This document shows, one piece after another, positions 36,497 to 45,150 of a stretch of 64,000 nucleotides of DNA. Under the pieces are notes generated by a model that ran no database searches, was not told the DNA's origin, and saw only the letters and a list, made by a program, of their open reading frames with translations. This DNA is from Plastoroseomonas hellenica (GTDB taxonomy: Bacteria; Pseudomonadota; Alphaproteobacteria; Acetobacterales; Acetobacteraceae): contig NZ_JAAGBB010000033.1 in NCBI RefSeq assembly GCF_018129085.1, positions 1 through 64,000 on the forward strand, written 5' to 3'. The translations under genes were made by a program, and so were the position numbers. The stretch's first letter is position 1. Every line of letters starts with the position of its first letter.

Positions 36497-38227
36497 TCAA
36501 CGGAAGGTGTTCGAACGGGCGAGATCGACGATTTCGTCCGCCCGCCCATTCAGGATCGCCTTGATCATGTAGAGCGTGAAGCCCTTCGCCATCTCGGCCG
36601 TCACCTTCGGCGGCATGGCGAGCTCCATGCGGTTCACCGCGGCGTCGACGACGACGGGACCTTGATGCGCGAAGGCTTCGGCGAGCTTCGCCTCTGCCTC
36701 GGCCGGATCATCGATCCTTACCCCCTTGATTCCCACCGCCTCCGCCATGGCGGCGAAGTTCGGGTTCTGAAGCTCCGTCCCGGTGTCGAGGAAGCCGGAG
36801 GATTTCTGCTCGAGCTCGATGAAGCCGAGCGCCCCGTTGTTGAAGACGATCACCTTCACCGGAAGGTCGAGCTGCTTCAGCGAAAGCAGGTCCCCCATGA
36901 GCATGGTGAAGCCGCCATCGCCTGAGAGCGAGACGACCTGCCGGCCAGGACAGGCAGCCTGGGCACCGATCGCCTGCGCCAGGGCGTTGGCCATGGAGCC
37001 GTGCCAGAAAGATCCCAGCAGGCGGCGCCGCCCGTTCATGGTGAGGTATCTGGCGGCCCACACGGTCGGCAACCCGACGTCGCAGGTGAAGATCGCGTCC
37101 TCGGTCGCCAGGCTGCTGGCCAGCCGGGCGATCTGCTGCGGGTGCAGGGGCCCACCGGCGCGGCCCTCTGCGAGCTCGTCCAGCGCGCCCCGGGCCGCGC
37201 GATAGTGGCGGACGCATTTGTCGAGATGCGACTGGTCCTGCCGCGTCTTCAGGTGCGGCAGAAGCAGTCGTGCGGTGGAGACGACGTCGCCTACCACGGC
37301 GACATCGACCGGCACGCGCCGGCCGATCGCCTCCGGCCGGAGGTCGACCTGCGCGATGCGGGCTTCGGTCGGATAGAACTGGCGGTAGGGGAAATCGGTC
37401 CCGAGCATCAGCAGGGCGTCGCAGGCGCCCATCGCATAATACCCCGAGGAAAAGCCGATGAGGCCGGTCATGCCGACGTCGTAGGGGTTGTCCCACTCGA
37501 CATGCTCCTTGCCGCGCATGGCATGGACCACCGGCGCGCCGAGTGCCCGGGCCAACGCGACGACCTCCTCATGGGCGCCGGCGCAGCCGCCGCCGGCCAG
37601 GATCGTGACCTTGGCGGCGCCGTTCAACAGCTCGGCGAGCTGCTCGACCGCTGCGGCGGGCGGCACCACCGACGGGCGCGATGGAACGAGGCCCTGCGGC
37701 TTGGTGGCGGCCGCGTTCGGTGCGGGCCGCAAGGCGACATCCCCGGGGATCACGATCACGCAGACGCAACGCTCCAGAGTGGCGCGGCGGACCGCGATCT
37801 CGAGCACGCGGGGCATCTGCTCGGCCGAGGAGACCAGCTCGCAGTAGCTGGAGCATTCGCGGAAGAGCTGCTCGGGATGCGTCTCCTGGAAATAGCCGGA
37901 GCCGATCTCGGCCGAGGGGATATGGGCCGCGATCGCGACCACCGGGACGCGCGATCGATGGCAATCGAAGAGGCCATTGATGAGGTGAAGGTTGCCCGGC
38001 CCGCAACTGCCCGCACAGACCGCGAGCGCATCGGTCAGGTGTGCCTCCGCACCTGCCGCGAAGGCCGCGACCTCCTCGTGCCGGACATGCAGCCACTGGA
38101 TGCCGCCATGCCTGCGGAGCGCGTCCGTGAAGCCGTTGAGACTATCGCCGACGATACCGTAGATGCGCTTCACACCGGCGGCGGCGAAGGTGTCGACCAT
38201 CTGATCGGCGACGGTGCGGGCCATCAT
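36497..38227 (-). CDS. poxB: Pyruvate dehydrogenase (quinone)/pyruvate oxidase, ThDP-dependent
   Basis: This 576-residue thiamine-diphosphate enzyme decarboxylates pyruvate to acetate and CO2 and passes electrons to quinone via FAD. The three domains are clear: VADQMVDTFAAAGVKRIYGI and RHEEVAAFAAGAEAHL with the ThDP glutamate; a central FAD domain (LGTDFPYRQFYP); and the ThDP motif GDGGFTMLMGDLLSLKQ ending VFNN. The C-terminus (TLYMIKAILNGRADEIVDLA) resembles the membrane-binding tail of PoxB. GGAGGGA precedes two adjacent ATGs. It shares a strand with a small upstream gene 30 bases away. Confidence 0.9.
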   Translation of the reverse strand: MMARTVADQMVDTFAAAGVKRIYGIVGDSLNGFTDALRRHGGIQWLHVRHEEVAAFAAGAEAHLTDALAVCAGSCGPGNLHLINGLFDCHRSRVPVVAIAAHIPSAEIGSGYFQETHPEQLFRECSSYCELVSSAEQMPRVLEIAVRRATLERCVCVIVIPGDVALRPAPNAAATKPQGLVPSRPSVVPPAAAVEQLAELLNGAAKVTILAGGGCAGAHEEVVALARALGAPVVHAMRGKEHVEWDNPYDVGMTGLIGFSSGYYAMGACDALLMLGTDFPYRQFYPTEARIAQVDLRPEAIGRRVPVDVAVVGDVVSTARLLLPHLKTRQDQSHLDKCVRHYRAARGALDELAEGRAGGPLHPQQIARLASSLATEDAIFTCDVGLPTVWAARYLTMNGRRRLLGSFWHGSMANALAQAIGAQAACPGRQVVSLSGDGGFTMLMGDLLSLKQLDLPVKVIVFNNGALGFIELEQKSSGFLDTGTELQNPNFAAMAEAVGIKGVRIDDPAEAEAKLAEAFAHQGPVVVDAAVNRMELAMPPKVTAEMAKGFTLYMIKAILNGRADEIVDLARSNTFR

Positions 38228-38257
38228 TCCCTCCAGAATCTCACGCGTCCCGCGATG

Positions 38258-38527
38258 TCAGCGGTCGGACAATGTCCGGGCGATCGCCTCGCCCTCGGCA
38301 TCTGTGCTGCCCTGCCCCACCTCCTTCCCGGCGCGGCGATACCAGTAGGCGGCATTGGATTCGTCGCCCTCGATGCGATGCAGCCACGCATGCACCCAGG
38401 CGGCATTGGCATCGTCATGGGCCTGGGCGATCTCATGCGCCGCGGTCCATTCGCCGCGCAAGCCGAGCCAGAGGGCGCGCAGAAGCGGGGCAGCCGGGGG
38501 TTCGGCGCGGTCGCGTAGGTCTGTCAT
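38258..38527 (-). CDS. Conserved small hypothetical protein
   Basis: This 89-residue soluble protein is known in many alphaproteobacteria without a function. The pattern AAHEIAQAHDDANAAWVHAW and the following LHRIEGDESNAAYWYRRAG is recognisable and resembles one tetratricopeptide-like helical pair. An upstream ATG three codons earlier (38536) is an alternative start. It is 30 bases before poxB on the same strand and is probably co-transcribed. Confidence 0.75.
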   Translation of the reverse strand: MTDLRDRAEPPAAPLLRALWLGLRGEWTAAHEIAQAHDDANAAWVHAWLHRIEGDESNAAYWYRRAGKEVGQGSTDAEGEAIARTLSDR

Positions 38528-38702
38528 GCCGATCATGTGGCGTCGTGGCCGGGCGCTTCCAGGGTTGGCACGGGCCGGGTTCGCAGGCCTGGGGGACAGG
38601 CGGCTCGCGGAAGCGTTGCGGATGGCGGCCAATGCCATGGTCGACAGGGAACCATCCCGTGACCACATCCCCGTGGCCTAACAAGAAAGCCGGGAGCTGC
38701 AC

Positions 38703-39089
38703 ATGGGAATGCACCGTATCGGAGCAGGTTTGGCTGCCGGCGTCGTCGCCGGGGCCCTCTGGGTCTCGGGCGCCGCGGCGCATCATGGCTGGGCCTGGGC
38801 CGAAGGCGAGCAGACCGAGCTGCGCGGCACCGTCCGGGAGGTCTATATCGGCCAGCCGCACCCCACGCTCCGCGTCCAGAGCACCGAGGGCAGCGTCTGG
38901 ATCGTCGAGCTGGGCAACCCCCGCCAGACCGCCAATGCCGGCTTCACGGAGACCTCGGCCCGGCCTGGCGAGCAGGTCGTCGCCATCGGCAACCGCTCGC
39001 GCAACCAGGCCGAGTTGCGGATGAAGGCCGTGCGGCTCCGGGTGGGTGAGCGGAGCTACGATATCTATCCGGAGCGCATCCGGCAGTAG
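38703..39089 (+). CDS. DUF6152-family secreted protein
   Basis: This 128-residue protein has a signal peptide (HRIGAGLAAGVVAGALWVSG) followed directly by AHHGWAWAEGE, the histidine-rich opening typical of DUF6152. A small beta-barrel is suggested by ELRGTVREVYIGQPHPTLRV and the VVAIGNRSRNQAELRMK region. The N-terminal HH after cleavage could bind metal, but this is inference. It is followed 14 bases later by a membrane protein that often accompanies it. Confidence 0.75.
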   Translation: MGMHRIGAGLAAGVVAGALWVSGAAAHHGWAWAEGEQTELRGTVREVYIGQPHPTLRVQSTEGSVWIVELGNPRQTANAGFTETSARPGEQVVAIGNRSRNQAELRMKAVRLRVGERSYDIYPERIRQ

Positions 39090-39103
39090 GAGCCTTTCCG
39101 GGG

Positions 39104-39577
39104 GTGGAACTGCTGCAGGCGCTGTCGGACTGGCCGGTCGCGGCGGCGCTCCGCCGGTCCGGCATTGCCTATCCGCTGGTCAATGCGGCCCATATCCTCT
39201 CGATCGGGCTCCTGGTGGGCGCCATCGCGACCCTGGACCTGCGCATCCTGGGCATGTTCCGGGCGAGCGCGCTCGCCGAGCTCGCCATGCCACTGCGGCG
39301 CGTCGCGGCCTGCGGCGTGGCGTCCGCCGCGGTCACGGGCTTCCTGCTCTTCAGCACGCGCCCGCTCACCTACATCGAGAACCCGGCCTTCCTCATCAAG
39401 CTCGGGCTGGTCGGGCTCGGCGTGCTCAATGCCATCTTGCTCGGGTGCAACCGCCATTGGCCGCCCGCGCGCGCCGGCGCGCCGATCCACTGGTCCCTGC
39501 GGCTCTCGGCCGCAGTGTCCCTTCTCGTCTGGGCGGGCGCCGTGGTTGCGGGCCGCTGGATCGGCTTCCTGCAATAG
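39104..39577 (+). CDS. DUF6644/DUF2214-type membrane protein
   Basis: This 157-residue protein has four membrane helices: IAYPLVNAAHILSIGLLVGA, VAACGVASAAVTGFLLF, FLIKLGLVGLGVLNAILL and AAVSLLVWAGAVVAGRWIG. NAAHILSIGLL and the periplasmic RPLTYIENPAFLIKL are conserved in the family. GTG start. Because it lies immediately after the DUF6152 gene, a secreted partner and a membrane partner in one unit is the likely arrangement. The function is unknown. Confidence 0.75.
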   Translation: MELLQALSDWPVAAALRRSGIAYPLVNAAHILSIGLLVGAIATLDLRILGMFRASALAELAMPLRRVAACGVASAAVTGFLLFSTRPLTYIENPAFLIKLGLVGLGVLNAILLGCNRHWPPARAGAPIHWSLRLSAAVSLLVWAGAVVAGRWIGFLQ

Positions 39578-39616
39578 GCGGAGTTCCATCGGCGCCTTGC
39601 CGAGGCGCACTGGGCG

Positions 39617-41035
39617 TTATCGGCGTGCCCGGTCGCTGAGGAGACGCCCGATCCTTTCCGCGGCGGCATCGACGCCCTGCGGTTCGACGCGTGCGATTCC
39701 GAACAGCAGCCCCGGCCGTGCCGGCCCGATGTGGAAGCGCGACATCGGCCGCAGCGCCAGGCCATGGGCGTTCAGCGCCTCCGCGACCGCGCTGTCATCG
39801 ATGCTGATATCATGGAACCAGGTGGCGAGCTGCAATCCGCCGGCGCCTTCGCCGACCTCAAGGACATGCCCGCAGTGGCGGCGCAGCGCCGCCACTGTCG
39901 CCGCCATCCGCGCCGCATAGGCCGCATTCATCCGGCGCAGATGGGCGCGCAGGCGCCCCTCGCGGATGAAGTCGGCCAGCGCCGCCTGCACATGGACGGG
40001 CACCACCGCCCCGCGCAGCCGCGCCGCCGCCGCGGCCTCCGGCGCCAGCCAAGGCGGCACGACCGCATAGGCGACGCGCAGGCCGGGCGTCAGGATCTTC
40101 GAGAAGGTGCCGAGATAGGCGACGACTTCGCTGCGATCGATGCCCTGCAATGCGGCGATCGGGCGCGAGCCGTACTGGAATTCGCTGTCATAGTCGTCTT
40201 CCAGCACGACGGCGCCGCTGGACCGGGCGACGTCCAGCAAGGCCAGGCGGCGCTGCAGGCTCATCGTCGCGCCCGTCGGATATTGATGGGAAGGCGTGAC
40301 ATAGATCAGCCGCGGCGACGGCCCCGCGGCCCTGGCGACGTCGATCCCTGCCGCGTCGCAGGGAACCGGAACCAGGCGCGCCCCGGCAGCGCGCAGCAGC
40401 GCCTGCGCCGTCGGGTAGCCGGGCTCCTCCATCCAGGCGACATCGCCGTCGCGGCGCAGCAGCAGGCGGGCCAGCACATCGATGGCCGCACCGGTGGTGG
40501 CAAGGATCAGCACCTGTTCGGGGCGGGCCGATACGCCGCGCGTGGCGGCGACATGGTCAAGGATCGCCTCCTGCAGGTCCCGGATCCCACACGCGGCGCC
40601 ATAGCCGAGGTCATGCACCCGGAGTGCCCGCGCCCGTGAGCCCAGGCAGCGCGCCCAGGCAGCATGCGGGAAAGCGGCGAGGTCCGGGACGCCGGGCTCG
40701 AAGGCCGTGCCGGCGATCGGCTCGTCCAAGACCCGTGCGACGGGCGGCGCCGGCGGGCTCTGCCCCGGCAAGGGCGACGCCGCGACCGCAGCGACGCGGC
40801 TCGCCGATCCCATGCGGGAGTCCAGGTAGCCCTCGGCCTTCAGCCGCTCATAGGCACCGACGGCGGTGGAACGCGCGACGCCGATCGACGCCGCGAGGCT
40901 GCGGGTCGGCGGCAGGCGCTGCCCGGCGGGCATCTGCCCAAGCAGGATGCGATCCCGCAATGCCCGGTAGAGCTGCCCTTCCAGGTCACCGGCGGTCCGG
41001 TCCAGGGTCAGCCAAACCGGGGGCGTGGTCGCCAT
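39617..41035 (-). CDS. MocR-type (GntR/aminotransferase) transcriptional regulator
   Basis: This 472-residue fusion has an N-terminal GntR winged helix (LYRALRDRILLGQMPAGQRL, PPTRSLAASIGVARSTAVGA) and a class I aminotransferase-like domain. Its PLP lysine is in YLGTFSKILTPGLRVAY. VLEDDYDSEFQYG is the aspartate/tyrosine pair typical of this group. PdxR proteins are members and respond to pyridoxal phosphate. The divergent gene encodes a PNPOx-like flavoprotein, which fits a vitamin B6-linked regulon. The ATG at 41035 is preferred over TTG 41047. Confidence 0.88.
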   Translation of the reverse strand: MATTPPVWLTLDRTAGDLEGQLYRALRDRILLGQMPAGQRLPPTRSLAASIGVARSTAVGAYERLKAEGYLDSRMGSASRVAAVAASPLPGQSPPAPPVARVLDEPIAGTAFEPGVPDLAAFPHAAWARCLGSRARALRVHDLGYGAACGIRDLQEAILDHVAATRGVSARPEQVLILATTGAAIDVLARLLLRRDGDVAWMEEPGYPTAQALLRAAGARLVPVPCDAAGIDVARAAGPSPRLIYVTPSHQYPTGATMSLQRRLALLDVARSSGAVVLEDDYDSEFQYGSRPIAALQGIDRSEVVAYLGTFSKILTPGLRVAYAVVPPWLAPEAAAAARLRGAVVPVHVQAALADFIREGRLRAHLRRMNAAYAARMAATVAALRRHCGHVLEVGEGAGGLQLATWFHDISIDDSAVAEALNAHGLALRPMSRFHIGPARPGLLFGIARVEPQGVDAAAERIGRLLSDRARR

Positions 41036-41046
41036 GCCGCCTCGCA

Positions 41047-41086
41047 AAGTGGTCTGCCGGAAATGCAGGAAGTGGCAGTTTCTGCC
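41047..41086. promoter_or_regulatory. Candidate MocR-binding region
   Basis: The direct repeats AAGTGG (41047-41052) and AAGTGG (41070-41075) are 23 bp apart, about two helical turns. The second runs into a palindrome, GGCAG-TTT-CTGCC (41074-41086). Direct repeats at such spacing are the usual architecture for MocR regulators. They lie between the MocR gene and its divergent PNPOx-like neighbour. Confidence 0.5.
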
Positions 41087-41142
41087 CTGCCTCTTGGATG
41101 CGCAAGATCGGCGTGACGCAGACAGGGAATGCCACGCACGCC

Positions 41143-41817
41143 ATGGAGCCGCCGCTGACCGCCGATTACCCGACGACCGAACGCAGCCGCGTCCGACGGA
41201 TGCACCCCAGGGGCAGCCACGCGCGCGCGGATGTCCATGCGGTGCTGGACGCCACGCCGCTCTGCCATGTCGGCTACGTCATCGACGGCGCACCCTATGT
41301 GACGCCCACCCTGCATTGGCGGCATGGTGACCGCGTCTACTGGCACGGTTCGGCGGCGAGCCGCTTCCTGCGCGCGGCGGAGGACATGCCCGTCTGCCTG
41401 ACCTGCAGCATCATGGATGGCTACGTGCTGGCGCGCTCCGCCTTCAACCACTCGATCAACTACCGCTCCGCCATGGTGTTCGGCACCGCGCGCGTCGTGG
41501 AGGATGCCGCGGCGAAGACGGAGGCGCTGCGATACTTCACCGACAGCTTCTTTCCCGGCCGCTGGGACAGCCTGCGCCCGATGACCCCGCAGGAGCTGAA
41601 GGCGACATCGGTGCTGTGGATGGAGATCGAGGAGGCGACGGCCAAGGTCCGCAACGGCCCGCCCGGCGATCCCGAGGAAGCCGAGCTTCCCGTCTGGGCG
41701 GGCGTCCTTCCGGTGCGGACCAGCCTGGCTGCCGCCGAGGTGGCGCCGGGCGTGCCCGATGGCATCGCATTGCCCGAGCCATTGGCGGCATTGATCCGCT
41801 CCGGCCGGCTGCGGTGA
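41143..41817 (+). CDS. Pyridoxamine 5'-phosphate oxidase-family flavoprotein
   Basis: This 224-residue flavin-binding split-barrel protein shows HPRGSHARADVHAVLDATPL, CHVGYVIDGAPYVTPTLHWR, VYWHGSAASRFLRA and CLTCSIMDGYVLARSAFNHS, then NYRSAMVFGTA, the FMN-contact elements of the family. It is not PdxH itself. It could reduce a small substrate or bind a nucleotide. The start is uncertain: no good ribosome binding site precedes this ATG, and an in-frame ATG at 41098 would add 15 residues. The next gene begins shortly after its stop. Confidence 0.8.
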   Translation: MEPPLTADYPTTERSRVRRMHPRGSHARADVHAVLDATPLCHVGYVIDGAPYVTPTLHWRHGDRVYWHGSAASRFLRAAEDMPVCLTCSIMDGYVLARSAFNHSINYRSAMVFGTARVVEDAAAKTEALRYFTDSFFPGRWDSLRPMTPQELKATSVLWMEIEEATAKVRNGPPGDPEEAELPVWAGVLPVRTSLAAAEVAPGVPDGIALPEPLAALIRSGRLR

Positions 41818-41852
41818 CCGCCGATCGAGCTTCCGCACGAAGGACCCTGCCC

Positions 41853-42515
41853 GTGGATCTCCTGGCCTGGAAAGGCGCGCCGCGTCCGGACCGCATCACC
41901 CTGGAAGGCCGCTATGCGCGGCTGGAGCCGCTCGACCCTGCCCGGCACACGGCGGACCTTCTGGCTTCGGCGCAGAAGCCGGGCGCCGAGGATCGCTTCC
42001 GCTATCTCGGGGATGAGGCCCCGGCCGACCTCGCGGCTTTCGCGCCCTGGATGGAGAAGGCCTCGGCAAGCCCGGATCCCCTGTTCTTCGCGGTGATCGA
42101 CCGGATCACCGGCCGGGCGGAGGGGCGCCAGGCGCTGATGCGCATCGATCCCGCGCATGGCGTGATCGAGATCGGCAACATCCTGTGGGGCCCGGCCATC
42201 GCGCGCAGCCGCGTTGCCACCGAGGCGCTCTCCCTCTCTGCCGGCTATGTCTTCGACACGCTCGGCTACCGGCGCTTTGAATGGAAGTGCAACAGCCTCA
42301 ACGAGCCGTCAAAGCGCGCGGCCCAGCGCTTCGGCTTCCAGTACGAAGGCCTGTTCCGCCAGCACATGGTGATCAAGGGCCGGAACCGCGACACGACCTG
42401 GTTCGCGATGACCGACGGCGACTGGCCGCGCCTGAAGGCGGGCTACGAGGCCTGGCTGCGGCCGGAGAATTTCGACGCGGCAGGGCAGCAGCGGAGCAAG
42501 CTGAGCTTCGGCTGA
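41853..42515 (+). CDS. GNAT family N-acetyltransferase (RimJ/RimL-like)
   Basis: This 220-residue protein belongs to the acetyltransferase_3 type. The typical opening is GRYARLEPLDPARHTADLLA, then GVIEIGNILWGPAIARSRVA and TEALSLSAGYVFDTLGYRRF. It ends NEPSKRAAQRFGFQYEGLFR. These enzymes acetylate amino groups of proteins, antibiotics or amino acids. The GTG at 41853 has AAGGA 9 bases before it. A GTG at 41814 overlaps the preceding stop (GTGA) and is an alternative that would add 13 residues. It is probably co-transcribed with the flavoprotein gene. Confidence 0.87.
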   Translation: MDLLAWKGAPRPDRITLEGRYARLEPLDPARHTADLLASAQKPGAEDRFRYLGDEAPADLAAFAPWMEKASASPDPLFFAVIDRITGRAEGRQALMRIDPAHGVIEIGNILWGPAIARSRVATEALSLSAGYVFDTLGYRRFEWKCNSLNEPSKRAAQRFGFQYEGLFRQHMVIKGRNRDTTWFAMTDGDWPRLKAGYEAWLRPENFDAAGQQRSKLSFG

Positions 42516-42561
42516 CCCCCCTCTGGCTGGCCGGGCATAACCCCCTGGCGCAATCCCCGCC

Positions 42562-43980
42562 ATGCCGCATGATGACGCGGCAACAGAGGGCATGTGGGCA
42601 GTGGCGATGGACCAGCAGACCAATTCGCGGATCGTGGCGGCGTTCCGGGAACGCACCCCCGGATCGGCGGCCTTCGCCGAGCAGGCCTCGGACCTGTTCC
42701 CCAGCGGCATCACCCATGATTCCCGCCACCAGTACCCCTATGGGATCTACGTGACCCGCGCGGAGGGCCCGCGCAAATGGGATGTCGATGGCAACGCCTA
42801 CATCGATTTCTTCGGCGGCCACGGCTCCCTGCTGCTCGGCCACCGTCACCCGGTGGTTGCGGCCGCGGTCGCGGAAGCGGCCACGGAAGGCACGCATTAC
42901 GGCGCCAGCCACCCGCGCGAGATCGCCTGGGGCCGTGCGGTGCAGCGCCTGGTCCCGGCGGCGGAGCGGCTGCGCTTCACCTCCTCCGGCACCGAGGCGA
43001 CGCTGATGGCGGTGCGCCTCGCCCGCGCCTTCACCGGCAAGACCGCGCTGCTGCGCTTCCGCGGCCATTTCCATGGCTGGCACGACCATATGGCGGGCGG
43101 CTACAGCAACCACTTCGACGGCACGCCCACCCCCGGCGTGCTCTCCGGCGTCGCTGAACAGACCGTGCTGCTCGACGCCAATGACCTGGTGGGGCTGCGC
43201 GCCGCGCTGGCGGCGCGCGACGACATCGCCGCCGCGATCATCGAGCCGACCGGCGCCAGTTTCGGGCAGGTCCCGGTCGAGCCGAGCTTCCTGCACGCGC
43301 TGCGCGAGGAGACGACGAGGCACGGCGTGCTGCTGATCATGGACGAGGTGGTCACCGGCTTCCGCGTCGCGCGCGGCGGTGCCCAGGCGGCACTCGGCGT
43401 CACGCCGGACCTGATGAGTTTCGCGAAGATCCTGGCCGGCGGCTTGCCCGGCGGCGCCGTCGCAGGGCGCGAGGACGTGCTGTCCCTGCTCGATTTCGGC
43501 GTCACGGCCAAGGCCGGGCGGGAGAAGATCGCGCATCAGGGCACCTACAACGCCAATCCGCTCTCGGCCGCCGCCGGCACCGCGGCACTCGAGGTGATCG
43601 CGACCACCGACGCCAATGCGCGCGCCAACGCGACCGCCGCCACGCTGCGCCAGGCGCTGAACGCGGTGCTGGCGGAAGAGCGCGTGCCCTGGGCAGTCTA
43701 CGGCACTTTCTCCGGCTTCCACCTGTTCATGAACCCGGAGGGCGCGGTGATCGATCCGCTGCGCTTCGATCCGCTCGCCATGCCGGCATCGGCGCTGAAG
43801 AACCAGCCGAAGGACCTCGCCGCAAAGCTGCGCCTGGCGCTGCAGATCCATGGCGTCGACACCAATGGCCGCATCGGTGGCGTCCTCTCCTCGACGCATG
43901 GCGAGGCGGAGGTGCGGGGGGCGGCTGGTGCGCTGCGCGCCGCGGTGCGCATGCTGCGCGCGGATGGCGAGATGCCATAG
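42562..43980 (+). CDS. Class III aminotransferase, glutamate-1-semialdehyde mutase-like
   Basis: This PLP enzyme has up to 472 residues and a hemL-like fold. It shows WDVDGNAYIDFFGGHGSLLL, TSSGTEATLMAVRLARAFTG, RGHFHGWHDHM and LLIMDEVVTGFR. The PLP lysine is in LMSFAKILAGGLPGGAV. It is not the housekeeping HemL; related genes occur in catabolic clusters. The start is ambiguous: ATG 42562, ATG 42592, GTG 42601 and ATG 42607 are all in frame before the conserved part. Its 3' end is duplicated about 1.1 kb downstream, next to a transporter gene. Confidence 0.85.
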   Translation: MPHDDAATEGMWAVAMDQQTNSRIVAAFRERTPGSAAFAEQASDLFPSGITHDSRHQYPYGIYVTRAEGPRKWDVDGNAYIDFFGGHGSLLLGHRHPVVAAAVAEAATEGTHYGASHPREIAWGRAVQRLVPAAERLRFTSSGTEATLMAVRLARAFTGKTALLRFRGHFHGWHDHMAGGYSNHFDGTPTPGVLSGVAEQTVLLDANDLVGLRAALAARDDIAAAIIEPTGASFGQVPVEPSFLHALREETTRHGVLLIMDEVVTGFRVARGGAQAALGVTPDLMSFAKILAGGLPGGAVAGREDVLSLLDFGVTAKAGREKIAHQGTYNANPLSAAAGTAALEVIATTDANARANATAATLRQALNAVLAEERVPWAVYGTFSGFHLFMNPEGAVIDPLRFDPLAMPASALKNQPKDLAAKLRLALQIHGVDTNGRIGGVLSSTHGEAEVRGAAGALRAAVRMLRADGEMP

Positions 43981-44165
43981 CGCGACATCACCGCATCGCG
44001 CCCTGCGCGGTGCGGTACGGGGGAAACACCATGCCAACCGGCGCGACACCGGGCGCCGCCAGGTCCGAGAGGTGCCGGAACCGGACCTGCAGCGGTGGAG
44101 TGCCGCGTATGTTCGCGATGGGAGCGCGGCAGGGCGCGCGGCGGCGCGAGCGGATCGGTCCTGCT
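43981..44165. other. Duplicated spacer downstream of the aminotransferase gene
   Basis: The bases after the stop (to about 44034) closely match those before the MFS gene at 45103-45153, including a GGGGGAAACACC-ATG that mirrors GGGGAAACGTC-ATG. After that ATG the sequence codes for nothing recognisable and runs into the short LysR gene. This is probably where an MFS gene once began. Confidence 0.6.
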
Positions 44166-44756
44166 TCAGCCCTTCACCAGGAGCGCCCGCGCGCGGGTGA
44201 ATTCGCGGCAGCGGGCGAGGCCGGGCCAGACCACCAGCGACGCCCTCTTGTGGCCTCCGAAGCCGGGCGCGAGCGCCAGCACTTCGGCATGCAGGCCGGG
44301 ATAGGGGCCGGGGCCCGGACGGAGCAGGGCATCGAGGCGGCCGGCGAGAAGATCGGCCACATCGTCGGTCGCCACCGCCCGCACATAATCGGGCGGGCGC
44401 TTCGTGCCGGCGAGACGGGCGAGCAGGTGGTTGGGCTCGTCACTCAGGACCGGCGAGATGCCAAGGCGGAGCGGCTTCGTCTTCAGAGCCTTCGCGACCG
44501 TGTCGCTGGCCTCCGACAGGCGTTCGAAGGCGTCCGCCACCTCCGGCAGCAGGGCCTCGCCCTGCGCGGTGAGGATCAGGCTGCGGTGCAGGCGCTGGAA
44601 CAGGGGCACGCCGAGCGCCTGTTCCAGGTGCTTCACCTGCTGGCTGACAGCACCGGGCGTGACGGAGAGTTCCGTCGCGGCGGCCTTGAAGCTCAGGTGG
44701 CGGCCGGCGGCCTCGAAGGCGCGCAATCCGTTCAGGGGCGGCAGGCGATAGCTCAT
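44166..44756 (-). CDS. LysR-family regulator, shortened effector domain
   Basis: A 196-residue protein in a family whose members have about 300. The DNA-binding part is intact (PPLNGLRAFEAAGRHLSFKA, ATELSVTPGAVSQQVKHLEQ). The effector domain has about 100 residues in place of 200: LRLGISPVLSDEPNHLLARL leads through DDVADLLAGRLDALL to an ending that resembles the C-terminus of a full regulator (SLVVWPGLARCREFTRARAL). This suggests a large internal deletion. It lies between the two copies of the aminotransferase 3' end, and may be non-functional or a constitutive DNA-binding protein. Confidence 0.7.
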   Translation of the reverse strand: MSYRLPPLNGLRAFEAAGRHLSFKAAATELSVTPGAVSQQVKHLEQALGVPLFQRLHRSLILTAQGEALLPEVADAFERLSEASDTVAKALKTKPLRLGISPVLSDEPNHLLARLAGTKRPPDYVRAVATDDVADLLAGRLDALLRPGPGPYPGLHAEVLALAPGFGGHKRASLVVWPGLARCREFTRARALLVKG

Positions 44757-44948
44757 GGGCGCGGGTCCGAGCATGCAGGTGGCTGCTTCAGAATAGAAAA
44801 ACTCTTCCAGGCAATCAGAAACAATCGGTTGAGCGGGGCCCGGGCGTGCGGGACAACGCGCGCACCGATCACCTTCAGGACGAGATCACGCAGCAGTGCA
44901 TGCGCATCGGGGAGCCGTCGGCATCGGTGAGGTTGCTCTGCCGCTCGG

Positions 44949-45101
44949 ATGGAGGGTCGCCCAGGCTGGCTTGGGTGGGCGGCCGCGGCGGTCGTGTTCG
45001 GCATCATGGGCGGCCCGCTGTCCTCGACCCACGGCGAGGCGGAGGTGTCCGGCATCGCGGATGCGCTGCGCGCCGCGATCCGCATACTGCAGATGAGATA
45101 G
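44949..45101 (+). pseudogene. Remnant 3' end of a second aminotransferase gene
   Basis: The frame ends with GGPLSSTHGEAEVSGIADAL and RAAIRILQMR. This matches the last ~35 codons of the aminotransferase gene upstream (GGVLSSTHGEAEVRGAAGAL, RAAVRML). The first 15 or so codons of this frame are unrelated. The 49-base spacer that follows also matches the one after the intact gene. The fragment is what remains of a paralogue that stood directly before the MFS gene. Confidence 0.7.
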
Positions 45102-45150
45102 CACAACATCGCCGCATCACGCCCCACGCGGTGCGGCACGGGGAAACGTC

